NCBI GenBank assembly: GCA_030429045.1
Contig: JAUIEA010000020.1
Span: 1-38,783 of the forward strand
Direction: 5' to 3'
Length of the DNA stretch: 38,783 nt
Source: Bacteroidia bacterium
Lineage (GTDB): Bacteria > Bacteroidota > Bacteroidia > Chitinophagales > Saprospiraceae
A model generated the notes under the pieces. It was not told the origin of the DNA and did no database searches. It worked only from the letters and a program-made list of their open reading frames with translations. Shown here one piece after another: positions 1-7,043 of this stretch. Numbering within the stretch: position 1 is the stretch's first letter; the number at the start of each line of letters is the position of its first letter. Made by a program: the position numbers and the translations under genes.

Positions 1-401
1 TCATTGACGATGTAACCTTCATGGATATGTACAACTACAATTCGGAGGTTTGTGTCAGCTTTGACCAGGGTGCTGACTTCTGCGATCTACCGGCAGGAAA
101 AGGCACGTTTGTCGAGCATAGCACGACTGGAATTGATGATGAACCGACCCTCGAAGGTGTCCGGGTCTATCCAAATCCGGCCAGCGAAGGATTGTACGTC
201 ACCATTGACCGGGGCACCCCAGCCGATTATCAGATCACACTGACCAGTCTGGAAGGCAAAGCGCTCTGGACCCAATCACTCACTGGCACGACCTACCAGA
301 CCATCCAGATCCCCCTGCAGACCACCACCATGGGACTGTATGTGATCAAGATCCAGTCTGCAGAAGGTGTATTTGTTGAAAAAGTAGTGGTGAAGCCCTA
401 A
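1..401 (+). CDS. T9SS type A sorting domain-containing protein (C-terminal part)
   Basis: Only the last 130 or so residues lie in the window; the frame is open through the left edge from base 3, so the true start is outside. The final 80 residues form a Por secretion-system C-terminal sorting domain: a VRVYPNPASEGLYV segment, an ITLTSLEGKALW strand, then GLYVIKIQS and a VEKVVVKP end. In the family this beta-sandwich directs export through the type IX secretion system and is removed or used for surface anchoring. The upstream remnant, which includes a DDVTFMDMYNYN stretch, is too short to assign the cargo domain. The gene is followed at once by a strong hairpin terminator. The sorting domain is one of the clearest phylum markers in the window. 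Confidence 0.9.
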   Translation, partial: IDDVTFMDMYNYNSEVCVSFDQGADFCDLPAGKGTFVEHSTTGIDDEPTLEGVRVYPNPASEGLYVTIDRGTPADYQITLTSLEGKALWTQSLTGTTYQTIQIPLQTTTMGLYVIKIQSAEGVFVEKVVVKP

Positions 402-424
402 CGCTTCTTCACCTGAATGATAAA

Positions 425-456
425 AGCCGGAGCCGCAATGCAGCTCCGGCTTTTTT
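425..456 (+). terminator. Rho-independent terminator of the T9SS gene
   Basis: A perfect 9-bp stem, AGCCGGAGC with GCTCCGGCT, encloses a 9-nt loop and is followed by a T tract. It starts 24 bases after the stop codon of the secreted protein gene. The remaining DNA up to 676 shows no credible gene. Confidence 0.9.
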
Positions 457-676
457 ATATCTCCATACCATTTGGGCACCCACTAGGTACTCTCATGGTA
501 AGTCCCCCTGTTAAGGTGATGTTGACCCCCATCGAAGTTCCTGCCTCCAAGTCTAAAAAAAACCAAAAAGTTGAGGCAAATCACAGGCGATTCGCTTTAC
601 GAATACCTGTCCACCGATAGAGGAACCTCATTTAGGAATTTATCTGGATTAGCCCGACAATGTCCTGGATTCTCCT

Positions 677-1495
677 TTATTCCTTTACTCCTCCACTCCT
701 TAACCCCAAACAATCCGTGCAATTCCCGTAAGCCAGGAAATGTGGATTCAGGAGATCCGGTTTATTGTACTGCATCTGTTTTCCTGTCTCGGCATTGAGC
801 ATGATCCCTCCGGCTTCGACGAGGATGACATCTGCAGCAGCCGTATCCCATTCCATGGTGGGTGCAAAGCGGGGATAGATATCGGCTTCTCCCCTGGCCA
901 GGAGGATGATCTTCAATGAGGAACCAGAAGACCGGATCACCGGTTGGTGGAATGCTGACATAAATGCTTCGGTTCGGGCATCACGATGGGAACGGGAGGC
1001 GACCAGGCGAAGGCCTGTATCACGTCGTGAGAACGAGTGTGCAGAAAGCCGGACGGGCGATTTCAAATCACCGGACCAGGCGCCTTGCCCATCAACGGCC
1101 CAGTACATGGCGCTTGAGACAGGTACGGCCACCACACCCAGAACGGGGCGGCCCCCGGAAAGGAGGGCGATGTTGACTGTGAATTCACCGTTTTTTTTGA
1201 CAAATTCCTTCGTTCCATCCAGGGGGTCAACCATCCAGCACAGCGGGAAATCCTTCCGCTGTAGATAGGGCACCTGCCTGTTTTCCTCGGAGAGAAACGG
1301 AATATCCGCAAACGCCTGCTGGAGTGTTTTCTGGATAATGGCATTGGCTCGCAGGTCTGCCTGGGTCAGAGGGGAATCGTCCGATTTGGTGATCACCTCT
1401 TCAATCGAAAAGGTATCATAGACCTTCAGAATCTCCGCCGAGGCCAGGCGGGCAGCAGTGAGACAAGTCTCCAGATATTGTTGAACGTCTACCAT
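677..1495 (-). CDS. cysQ: 3'(2'),5'-bisphosphate nucleotidase CysQ
   Basis: A 272-residue member of the inositol monophosphatase superfamily. Visible signatures are SEE at residues 69-71, DPLDGT at 90-95 and WDTAA at 216-220, the metal- and phosphate-binding residues of this fold. The DPLDGTKEFVKKNGEFTVNIA context is typical of CysQ rather than of inositol phosphatases. The family removes the 3'-phosphate from adenosine 3',5'-bisphosphate, the by-product of PAPS-dependent sulfate use, in the cytoplasm. The ATG at 1495 is preceded at 4 nt by a perfect TACCTTTG box, so the gene probably has its own promoter and almost no leader, separate from pckA, whose terminator lies just upstream. No other sulfate assimilation gene is nearby. 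Confidence 0.93.
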   Translation of the reverse strand: MVDVQQYLETCLTAARLASAEILKVYDTFSIEEVITKSDDSPLTQADLRANAIIQKTLQQAFADIPFLSEENRQVPYLQRKDFPLCWMVDPLDGTKEFVKKNGEFTVNIALLSGGRPVLGVVAVPVSSAMYWAVDGQGAWSGDLKSPVRLSAHSFSRRDTGLRLVASRSHRDARTEAFMSAFHQPVIRSSGSSLKIILLARGEADIYPRFAPTMEWDTAAADVILVEAGGIMLNAETGKQMQYNKPDLLNPHFLAYGNCTDCLGLRSGGVKE

Positions 1496-1499
1496 GCCG

Positions 1500-1507
1500 C
1501 AAAGGTA
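1500..1507 (-). promoter_or_regulatory. -7 box TACCTTTG for cysQ
   Basis: On the minus strand TACCTTTG matches the Bacteroidota -7 consensus TAnnTTTG and ends 4 nt before the cysQ ATG. Transcription would begin at or next to the start codon. No clear TTG -33 element was found. Confidence 0.6.
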
Positions 1508-1511
1508 TAGG

Positions 1512-1548
1512 AAAAGAAAAGGCTCTTCAATGTGATCATTGAAGAGCC
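1512..1548 (-). terminator. Rho-independent terminator of pckA
   Basis: A perfect 12-bp stem, GGCTCTTCAATG with CATTGAAGAGCC, has a 4-nt loop (1533-1536). On the minus strand it is followed by TTTTCTTTT, which fits termination of pckA 20 bases after its stop. Confidence 0.9.
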
Positions 1549-1570
1549 CTCCCTATCAGCAGTATTCAGC

Positions 1571-3202
1571 TTATGAATTCACGCCCTGGAGAGTCGCAGT
1601 TGGTGCAGCATCCAGAATTTCCTGGCTGGCCTGATCTGCGTAGGCCGCAAAATTCTTTGTGAACTGACCGGCCAACTTGTGCGCCACGCGATCATAGTCG
1701 CTCTTATCTGCCCAGGTATTCCTTGGATTCAGTACTTCTGTAGGTACTCCTTGAACGGCTTCCGGATAGTGCAATCCAAAGATCGGGTCGACCTGGAAAT
1801 TGGCATTGTCCAGCTCACCCTGCATGGCCGCCCGGATCATCGCCCGGGTGTACTTGAGGCTCATTCGATTGCCAACGCCATATGCTCCACCGGTCCAGCC
1901 GGTATTGACCAGCCAGACGCTCACCTCATGTTCCTGCATTCGTTTGCCCAGCATCTCAGCATATTGGGTCGGATGAAGGGGCAGGAATGGCGCACCGAAG
2001 CAGGCAGAGAACGTCGTCTGGGGTTCCACGACCCCTTCTTCCGTACCAGCTACCTTGGCAGTGTATCCGGAAATGAAGTGATACATGGCCTGTCCTGGTG
2101 TCAATCGGGACAATGGAGGCAAGACCCCATAGGCATCACAGGTGAGGAAGAAAATATGCTTTGGATGTCCACCACGCGAAGGAGTACGTGCATTGGCAAT
2201 ATGATCGATCGGGTAGGACACCCGGGTATTTTCAGTGATGGACTTATCCTCAAAATCCGGTTCGCGCGTTCCGGGCTTGAAGACAATGTTCTCCAGGATG
2301 GCCCGATGCTTGATCGCCCGGAAGATATCCGGCTCCTTTTCTTCCGACAGTCCGATACATTTGGCATAGCAACCGCCTTCAAAGTTGAAGACGCCATCTG
2401 CACACCAGGCATGTTCATCATCGCCGATCAATTCCCGCTCAGGGTCGGCAGAAAGGGTGGTTTTGCCTGTGCCAGACAAACCGAAGAAAACAGCGGTATC
2501 TCCCTCTGCTCCGATATTGGCGGAGCAGTGCATGCTCAACACCTTCCGCTCTTGTGGAAGGATATAGTTCAGGACAGAAAAGATGCCTTTCTTGATCTCA
2601 CCGGTATAGCCTGTGCCGCCCACCAGAATCGTCTTTTTGGCAAAGTGGATAATGGCGAAATTCGGTGAAGGAACGCCATCCGTTGCCGGATCGGCCTGCA
2701 GGCCCGGTACATTGAGGACCAGCCACTCCGGATCAAAATTGGAGAGCTCCTCCCAGGATGGTCGAAGGAACATATTGGATGCAAACTGGTTGCTCCAGGG
2801 ATATTCTGTAATGACCCGGATATTCAACCGATATTCCGGATGATCGCAAGCGATCGCATCGCGAACGAAAATATCCTTCCCTTTCAGGTAAGCAGTCGCC
2901 TTGGAATAGAGTTGATCAAAGATCTTGCCTTCGATCGGAAAGTTGAACTTGCCTGTCCAATCTACTGTGTCTGCGGTGTAGGCATCCTTGACAATGAAGC
3001 GATCCTTGGGCGCACGGCCGGTAAAGCGACCAGTGGATACAACCAGTGCACCCTTGTCACTCAACTCACCCATCCCTCTCTTGAGCGTCTCTTCGACAAG
3101 TTCCTCGGGGGTCAGATTCCAATAAGCTGTTTGATAGCCAGATAATCCGATAGCTTCCAGTGTCGCAGCATGCGGGCGACGGCCAACTACGTTCTCGATC
3201 AT
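1571..3202 (-). CDS. pckA: Phosphoenolpyruvate carboxykinase (ATP)
   Basis: A full-length 543-residue ATP-dependent PEP carboxykinase, close to the roughly 540 residues usual for the family. The P-loop GLSGTGKTTLSADP and the following LIGDDEHAW metal-binding segment are intact, as are the N-terminal STGRFTGRAPKDRFIV substrate region and the late NTGWTGGAYG motif. It converts oxaloacetate plus ATP to PEP, CO2 and ADP, the first committed step of gluconeogenesis, and in some anaerobes runs in the CO2-fixing direction. It is transcribed alone: its own terminator lies downstream and a TAAATTTG box lies about 68 bases upstream of the ATG, in the 372-bp space shared with the divergent E2 gene. Confidence 0.97.
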   Translation of the reverse strand: MIENVVGRRPHAATLEAIGLSGYQTAYWNLTPEELVEETLKRGMGELSDKGALVVSTGRFTGRAPKDRFIVKDAYTADTVDWTGKFNFPIEGKIFDQLYSKATAYLKGKDIFVRDAIACDHPEYRLNIRVITEYPWSNQFASNMFLRPSWEELSNFDPEWLVLNVPGLQADPATDGVPSPNFAIIHFAKKTILVGGTGYTGEIKKGIFSVLNYILPQERKVLSMHCSANIGAEGDTAVFFGLSGTGKTTLSADPERELIGDDEHAWCADGVFNFEGGCYAKCIGLSEEKEPDIFRAIKHRAILENIVFKPGTREPDFEDKSITENTRVSYPIDHIANARTPSRGGHPKHIFFLTCDAYGVLPPLSRLTPGQAMYHFISGYTAKVAGTEEGVVEPQTTFSACFGAPFLPLHPTQYAEMLGKRMQEHEVSVWLVNTGWTGGAYGVGNRMSLKYTRAMIRAAMQGELDNANFQVDPIFGLHYPEAVQGVPTEVLNPRNTWADKSDYDRVAHKLAGQFTKNFAAYADQASQEILDAAPTATLQGVNS

Positions 3203-3270
3203 GTTGATTAGTTTAGATCAGCTCCAGTTGTAACGTGGAAGCCAATGGAGAATTTTGTTGAATAGGGGTA

Positions 3271-3278
3271 CAAATTTA
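3271..3278 (-). promoter_or_regulatory. -7 box TAAATTTG for pckA
   Basis: A perfect TAnnTTTG match on the minus strand, about 68 bases upstream of the pckA start, which predicts a leader of about 60 nt. No convincing TTG sits at the expected distance. The 3203-3574 interval otherwise holds only divergent promoter DNA. Confidence 0.5.
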
Positions 3279-3537
3279 CGTTGAGCAGTTCTAAAAACCC
3301 CTGAATCTGGCGATTCGTTTAGGATTTCTGAAAAAATAATTTGGGGACTTCCATTCGGTGATACGGCACTATCCCCAGTAGCTATGGGCCATCACGACCT
3401 CCAGGATGGACTATATGGTGACGAGAAATATATGTCCCGCCCGTCAAAAACGTCCGATTGACCTCCCGGTTTCCCGTCCAACGAAAGTCCCTGAAGGAGG
3501 ATGTCTTGTTCAGGGGTGCCATCCATCGAAAATCCCC

Positions 3538-3545
3538 TACCTTTG
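3538..3545 (+). promoter_or_regulatory. -7 box TACCTTTG for the E2 gene
   Basis: A perfect TAnnTTTG match ending 29 bases before the ATG at 3575. It shows that upstream in-frame ATGs, such as the one at 3458, are not the real start. The nearest TTG (3506-3508) is too far for a standard -33 element. Confidence 0.55.
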
Positions 3546-3574
3546 TGGTGTATTACGGACAGAAAACACAGACT

Positions 3575-4942
3575 ATGGCACAGGTTGATCTGATCATGCC
3601 CAAAATGGGCGAAAGCATCATAGAAGCCACCATTCTGCGCTGGTTGAAAAAGCCAGGTGACCAGGTGGAGGTGGATGAAACCATTCTGGAGATCGCTACG
3701 GACAAGGTTGACTCTGAGGTGCCATCCCCGGTAGCCGGGACACTGGGGGAATGCCTCTTCCAGGAAAATGACGTTGTCCCTGTCGGACAAACCATCGCCA
3801 CCATCCTGACCGGAGATTCTGTAGCAGAGGCAAAACCCAGCCCTGCCGTCGCCTCCGCTAACGGAAATGGGCAGGCCAGCCCTGCAACACCTGCACCTGC
3901 ACCGACTCCTGCTCCCGCTGTTGCCGCAGTTCCTGCTTCCTCACCCGCTCCAGCTGTAGTGGCAGATATCCCCCGGACCTCCACGGAAGGACGGTTTTAC
4001 TCTCCTCTGGTCCGGACCATCGCACAGAAAGAACAGATCTCGACTGCCGAGCTCGACCAAATCCAGGGCAGTGGCCTGGGAGGCCGGGTAACCAAATCGG
4101 ATATCCTGCATTATCTGGAGAATCGGGGAGCCCCGACCGCTGCTCCGGCACCTCGACAGGAAGCAGCACCTGCTGCAACTGCACAACCAGCCGCTGCCAC
4201 CCAGCCTGCTCCTGCAGCTCCGACCCCCAGCGGCAATGTGGAGATCATTGAGATGGACCGCATGCGCAAGCTGATCGCTGACCACATGGTGATGTCCAAA
4301 CAGACCTCACCTCACGTTACCTCCTTTGTCGAAGTAGACGTGACCAACCTGGTCAACTGGCGGAATCGGATCAAAAATGCATTCCAGGAGAAATACGGTG
4401 AGAAGATCACCTTCACACCTGTCTTTATAGAAGCCGTAGTCAAGGCGATCGGCGACTTCCCCATGGTCAATATCTCCCTTCAGGGAACATCGATCATCCG
4501 GAAAAAGGACATTAATATCGGTATGGCCGCGGCCCTGCCCAGTGGCAACCTGATCGTGCCGGTGATCAAGCAGGCCGATTACCTCAATCTGGTGGGACTG
4601 ACCAAGACCGTGAACGACCTGGCCAACCGTGCCCGGCAGAACAAGCTGAAACCGGAGGAGATCCAGGATGGCACCTTTACCCTCACCAATGTGGGTACCT
4701 TCGGCAACGTCATGGGCACACCGATCATCAACCAGCCCCAGGTTGCCATCATGGCCACCGGAGCGATCCGCAAGAAACCGGCAGTGGTTGAAACCGCTTA
4801 TGGCGATATGATCGCCATTCGTCACCAGATGTACCTGTCCCTGTCATACGACCATCGGGTGGTCGATGGTGCGCTGGGTGGATCCTTCCTGCGCAAGGTG
4901 GGCGACTACCTGGAGGCGTTTGATCCGAATCGGGAAATCTGA
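3575..4942 (+). CDS. 2-oxo acid dehydrogenase E2 (dihydrolipoyl acyltransferase)
   Basis: A 455-residue E2 core subunit in the usual order. The lipoyl domain is at 1-75, with the lipoylated lysine in ATDKVDSEV at residue 44. Then come an Ala/Pro-rich linker, a peripheral subunit-binding domain (FYSPLVRTIA...GRVTKSDILHYL), a second Ala/Pro linker, and a C-terminal acyltransferase domain with the SYDHRVVDGA active-site motif. It transfers an acyl group from lipoate to CoA in a pyruvate, branched-chain or 2-oxoglutarate dehydrogenase complex. E1 and E3 are not adjacent, so which complex it serves cannot be read. MAQVDLIMPKMGES is the natural E2 start; the frame is open further upstream, but a -7 box lies in that extension. 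A palindromic terminator follows the stop. Confidence 0.92.
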   Translation: MAQVDLIMPKMGESIIEATILRWLKKPGDQVEVDETILEIATDKVDSEVPSPVAGTLGECLFQENDVVPVGQTIATILTGDSVAEAKPSPAVASANGNGQASPATPAPAPTPAPAVAAVPASSPAPAVVADIPRTSTEGRFYSPLVRTIAQKEQISTAELDQIQGSGLGGRVTKSDILHYLENRGAPTAAPAPRQEAAPAATAQPAAATQPAPAAPTPSGNVEIIEMDRMRKLIADHMVMSKQTSPHVTSFVEVDVTNLVNWRNRIKNAFQEKYGEKITFTPVFIEAVVKAIGDFPMVNISLQGTSIIRKKDINIGMAAALPSGNLIVPVIKQADYLNLVGLTKTVNDLANRARQNKLKPEEIQDGTFTLTNVGTFGNVMGTPIINQPQVAIMATGAIRKKPAVVETAYGDMIAIRHQMYLSLSYDHRVVDGALGGSFLRKVGDYLEAFDPNREI

Positions 4943-4958
4943 TGGAACGTTCTTAATC

Positions 4959-4994
4959 AAAAAAAGCCCCTGTCCATGGACAGGGGCTTTTTTT
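4959..4994. terminator. Bidirectional Rho-independent terminator
   Basis: A perfect palindrome: seven A, AGCCCCTGTCC-type arms around an ATG-containing centre, then seven T. It terminates the E2 gene on the plus strand and can equally stop minus-strand transcripts from the pseudogene and GxxExxY region. Confidence 0.93.
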
Positions 4995-5014
4995 GTCCAT
5001 CAGCATGTCATCCT

Positions 5015-5165
5015 ATTTCTGGAACGATCGTAAAGCCTCATCCACTTTCGGAAATTGAAATTCAAATCCAGCCTTCAAAGCCTTCTCCGCACTGACCCTC
5101 GCCCCTGTTAGCACAGTATCGCTCATCTCGCCCAAAACATCTGCTTTAAATGTGCAGGAACATCA
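5015..5165 (-). pseudogene. Truncated, frameshifted TIGR01777-type SDR remnant
   Basis: Reading leftward on the minus strand gives [20 protein letters not shown], then [20 protein letters not shown] and a stop. This is the C-terminal end of a TIGR01777 epimerase-like protein. Just upstream, in another frame, VPAHLKQMF matches the residues that normally precede GEMSD in the family, so a frameshift lies near 5138. Homology stops close to the 9-8-9 repeat at 5177-5208. Bases 5068-5134 match 65 of 67 with 6094-6160 inside the intact paralog, but the two C-terminal tails differ. The piece is therefore the tail of a second gene copy, not a simple duplication of the present one. Confidence 0.75.
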
Positions 5166-5176
5166 ATTGTCAGCAT

Positions 5177-5208
5177 CAGGATTCACAGGATTGCAGGATG
5201 AACAGGAT
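5177..5208 (+). repeat. 9-8-9 repeat, copy 1
   Basis: Four CAGGAT hexamers begin at 5177, 5186, 5194 and 5203, so the spacings are 9, 8 and 9. It lies between the pseudogene tail and the GxxExxY gene. Copy 2 at 5735-5766 has the same spacing and orientation. Confidence 0.75.
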
Positions 5209-5246
5209 GTAAAGTCAGAGAGCATTGTAGCTGTCTGAGGAGTGAT

Positions 5247-5672
5247 CTATAATGAACTGCCTTTCTGATTGTAATTTGGATTATAGATTTTCTTGAACTG
5301 AAGACTCCTGGAACCAAAATTGATCAGAAGACCTATGGCTTTGTCATAGGCTACCACATAATTTTTGGCTTGTGCCAAATGAACATCTTCCAGAGCGATC
5401 ACAGCTTTTAACTCAACTATGATCTCATCTTCTACCACGAAATCCGCACGCCGAGTACCCACAGGTAGACCTTTGTAAAAAATGTCGTGCTCCACTTCAC
5501 GAACAAAATGTATTCCAGCTGATGTCAACTCAATAGCCAAACACCTTTGATAAATAACTTCCTGGAATCCATTTCCTAGAGTGTTGTGGACCTTCATGGC
5601 GCATCCATTCACTTTGTAGGTAAGCTCATCCAAATCTTCCTGATCCATTATTCCTGGGAATATCTCGGTCAA
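5247..5672 (-). CDS. GxxExxY family protein (PD-(D/E)XK nuclease-like fold)
   Basis: A 141-residue protein with the family signature in VHNTLGNGFQEVIYQRCL (G..E..Y) and, later, RRADFVVEDEIIVELKA, whose Asp and Glu-x-Lys match a PD-(D/E)XK nuclease core. Family members are short, present in many phyla, often multicopy, and biochemically uncharacterised; a nuclease or DNA-binding role is inference from the fold. It is AT-rich relative to the core genes. Periodic AGGAT repeats flank it, and a broken TIGR01777 gene lies on its 3' side, which suggests arrival as a mobile unit. No partner gene is evident. The ATG at 5672 gives the normal family length. Confidence 0.88.
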   Translation of the reverse strand: MTEIFPGIMDQEDLDELTYKVNGCAMKVHNTLGNGFQEVIYQRCLAIELTSAGIHFVREVEHDIFYKGLPVGTRRADFVVEDEIIVELKAVIALEDVHLAQAKNYVVAYDKAIGLLINFGSRSLQFKKIYNPNYNQKGSSL

Positions 5673-5734
5673 TAAATTTCTATTTCAGACAAACAAAATA
5701 ATCATTTCCTGAATATTCCGTTCACTGTCCGGAT

Positions 5735-5766
5735 AAGGATTTACAAGATTATAAGATGACCCGGAT
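5735..5766 (+). repeat. 9-8-9 repeat, copy 2 (direct)
   Basis: AAGGAT, CAAGAT, TAAGAT and CCGGAT start at 5735, 5744, 5752 and 5761, the same 9, 8, 9 spacing as copy 1 and the same orientation. Over about 35 bases roughly three quarters of positions agree with copy 1. The two copies bracket the GxxExxY gene. Confidence 0.7.
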
Positions 5767-5878
5767 GAGGTAGTCTATCAGACTTGGGCAACTTCCAAGA
5801 GAAAATTGACTACAAATCATTGGTCCCGTTCACACCAGATCGCCCAATAACACTTACTTGTATCTTGATCATAAGGAA

Positions 5879-5910
5879 ATCCTGAAAATCCTCAAATCCT
5901 CAAAATCCTG
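5879..5910 (-). repeat. 9-8-9 repeat, copy 3 (inverted)
   Basis: On the minus strand CAGGAT, GAGGAT, GAGGAT and CAGGAT start at 5910, 5901, 5893 and 5884: again 9, 8, 9, but in the opposite orientation to copies 1 and 2. Confidence 0.7.
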
Positions 5911-6035
5911 ATTCCGACAATTGACGTATCACCCCTCGTGATCCATATTTTCTGACGGAGGTAGATGAAAAAAGCGGAAACATGTCAATTCTGGGTTGCC
6001 GTATTCTTTGACCACCTCAACCAGCTTGAAACAAT

Positions 6036-6935
6036 TTACCTGGACTTCAACTCCAACAACGCCTCCTCCAGGTCCGAATACTGGAATTCATACCCAGCCT
6101 TCAAAGCCTTCTCCGCACTGACCCTCGCCCCTGTCAGCACAGTATCACTCATCTCGCCCAGAAGCAGGTGCAGTGCCGGAGCAGGGACCGGTGTCACCAT
6201 CCAACCACCAAAGATATTCTTCAGGGACAGGGCCATCTGTTTGCTGGTCACCGGCTCCGGTGCTACCCCGTTCCAGATTCCCGCTTTCTGGTCCTGGAGG
6301 ATCCAGGTCATCAAACGGCAAAGATCTCCGATATGGATCCAGGGCACGTATTGCCGGCCATTTCCAAAATAACTGGCCACACCCACCTTGAGGGGCATCA
6401 TCAGTTTGGGTAATGCGCCGCCTTTCTTACTGAGAACGATCCCGATACGCAAAACAGCAAGGGGGTGACCTGCATCCTTGAGGGACATGCTCGCCTTTTC
6501 CCATGCTTGTGTGGTAGTTGCCAGGAAGCCCCTTCCTGTTGGGGCTTCTTCATTCACCCACTCTTCACCCCGATCACCGTAAAACCCGGTCGCAGATGCC
6601 GCCAGGATCATGGCAGGTTTTGTGCCCGTTTCGTCAAGCGCCTTGAGAATCGTCCGGACACTGGCTTCACGACTGGAGACGATCAGCCGCTTGCGTCTCT
6701 CCGTCCAGCGTTCATCTGCGATCCCGGCTCCAGCGAGATTGATGATATAGTCTACACCTTCAAATGCCGCAGGGTCATAATACCCCGAAACCGGATCCCA
6801 GGCATACTTCCTGACCTGACCCACCCGGCCTGGACTGCGGCTCAGTAACCGAACCTCATCGAACAGGTGCCCCTCCGATTTCATCCATTGCCTCCCGATC
6901 AATCCTGTACCACCTGCCAACAATACTGTCCCCAT
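6036..6935 (-). CDS. TIGR01777 family epimerase-like SDR protein
   Basis: A 299-residue NAD(P)-binding protein of the SDR39U1/YfcH type. The start MGTVLLAGGTGLIG is the Rossmann glycine-rich motif at the very N-terminus, which is why the in-frame ATG 18 codons upstream (6989) was rejected. Further family marks are NLAGAGIADERWTERRK, ATGFYGDRGEEWVNE, the PWIHIGDL segment and the C-terminal [19 protein letters not shown] region. The family is related to sugar epimerases, but its substrate is not established. A damaged second copy lies about 1 kb away, on the other side of the GxxExxY gene. It is transcribed divergently from the ABC binding protein. Confidence 0.9.
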   Translation of the reverse strand: MGTVLLAGGTGLIGRQWMKSEGHLFDEVRLLSRSPGRVGQVRKYAWDPVSGYYDPAAFEGVDYIINLAGAGIADERWTERRKRLIVSSREASVRTILKALDETGTKPAMILAASATGFYGDRGEEWVNEEAPTGRGFLATTTQAWEKASMSLKDAGHPLAVLRIGIVLSKKGGALPKLMMPLKVGVASYFGNGRQYVPWIHIGDLCRLMTWILQDQKAGIWNGVAPEPVTSKQMALSLKNIFGGWMVTPVPAPALHLLLGEMSDTVLTGARVSAEKALKAGYEFQYSDLEEALLELKSR

Positions 6936-7043
6936 CTTCCAGTTATTTGAATACCAAACCACGTGGCCATCGGAATGTTCGCGATCCACGCCTGGTTCTG
7001 TGACATAGAATTTCTGCTATTTTTATGATCATATCTCCTGCCC

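Larger units (their letters stand above)
5673..6035. other. Gene-free interval with repeats
   Basis: This 363-bp AT-rich stretch holds two of the three 9-8-9 repeat copies (5735-5766 direct, 5879-5910 inverted). I found no credible coding sequence; the plus-strand frame that opens at 5965 is the antisense of the TIGR01777 gene. Confidence 0.6.

Noticed and set aside
1679-2668. A 329-codon plus-strand frame opposite pckA
   Set aside because: It lies entirely within the antisense of PEP carboxykinase and shows no protein family pattern.
5965-6372. A plus-strand 135-codon frame near the TIGR01777 gene
   Set aside because: Most of it is the antisense of the TIGR01777 gene, and its first part is repeat-flanked AT-rich DNA.
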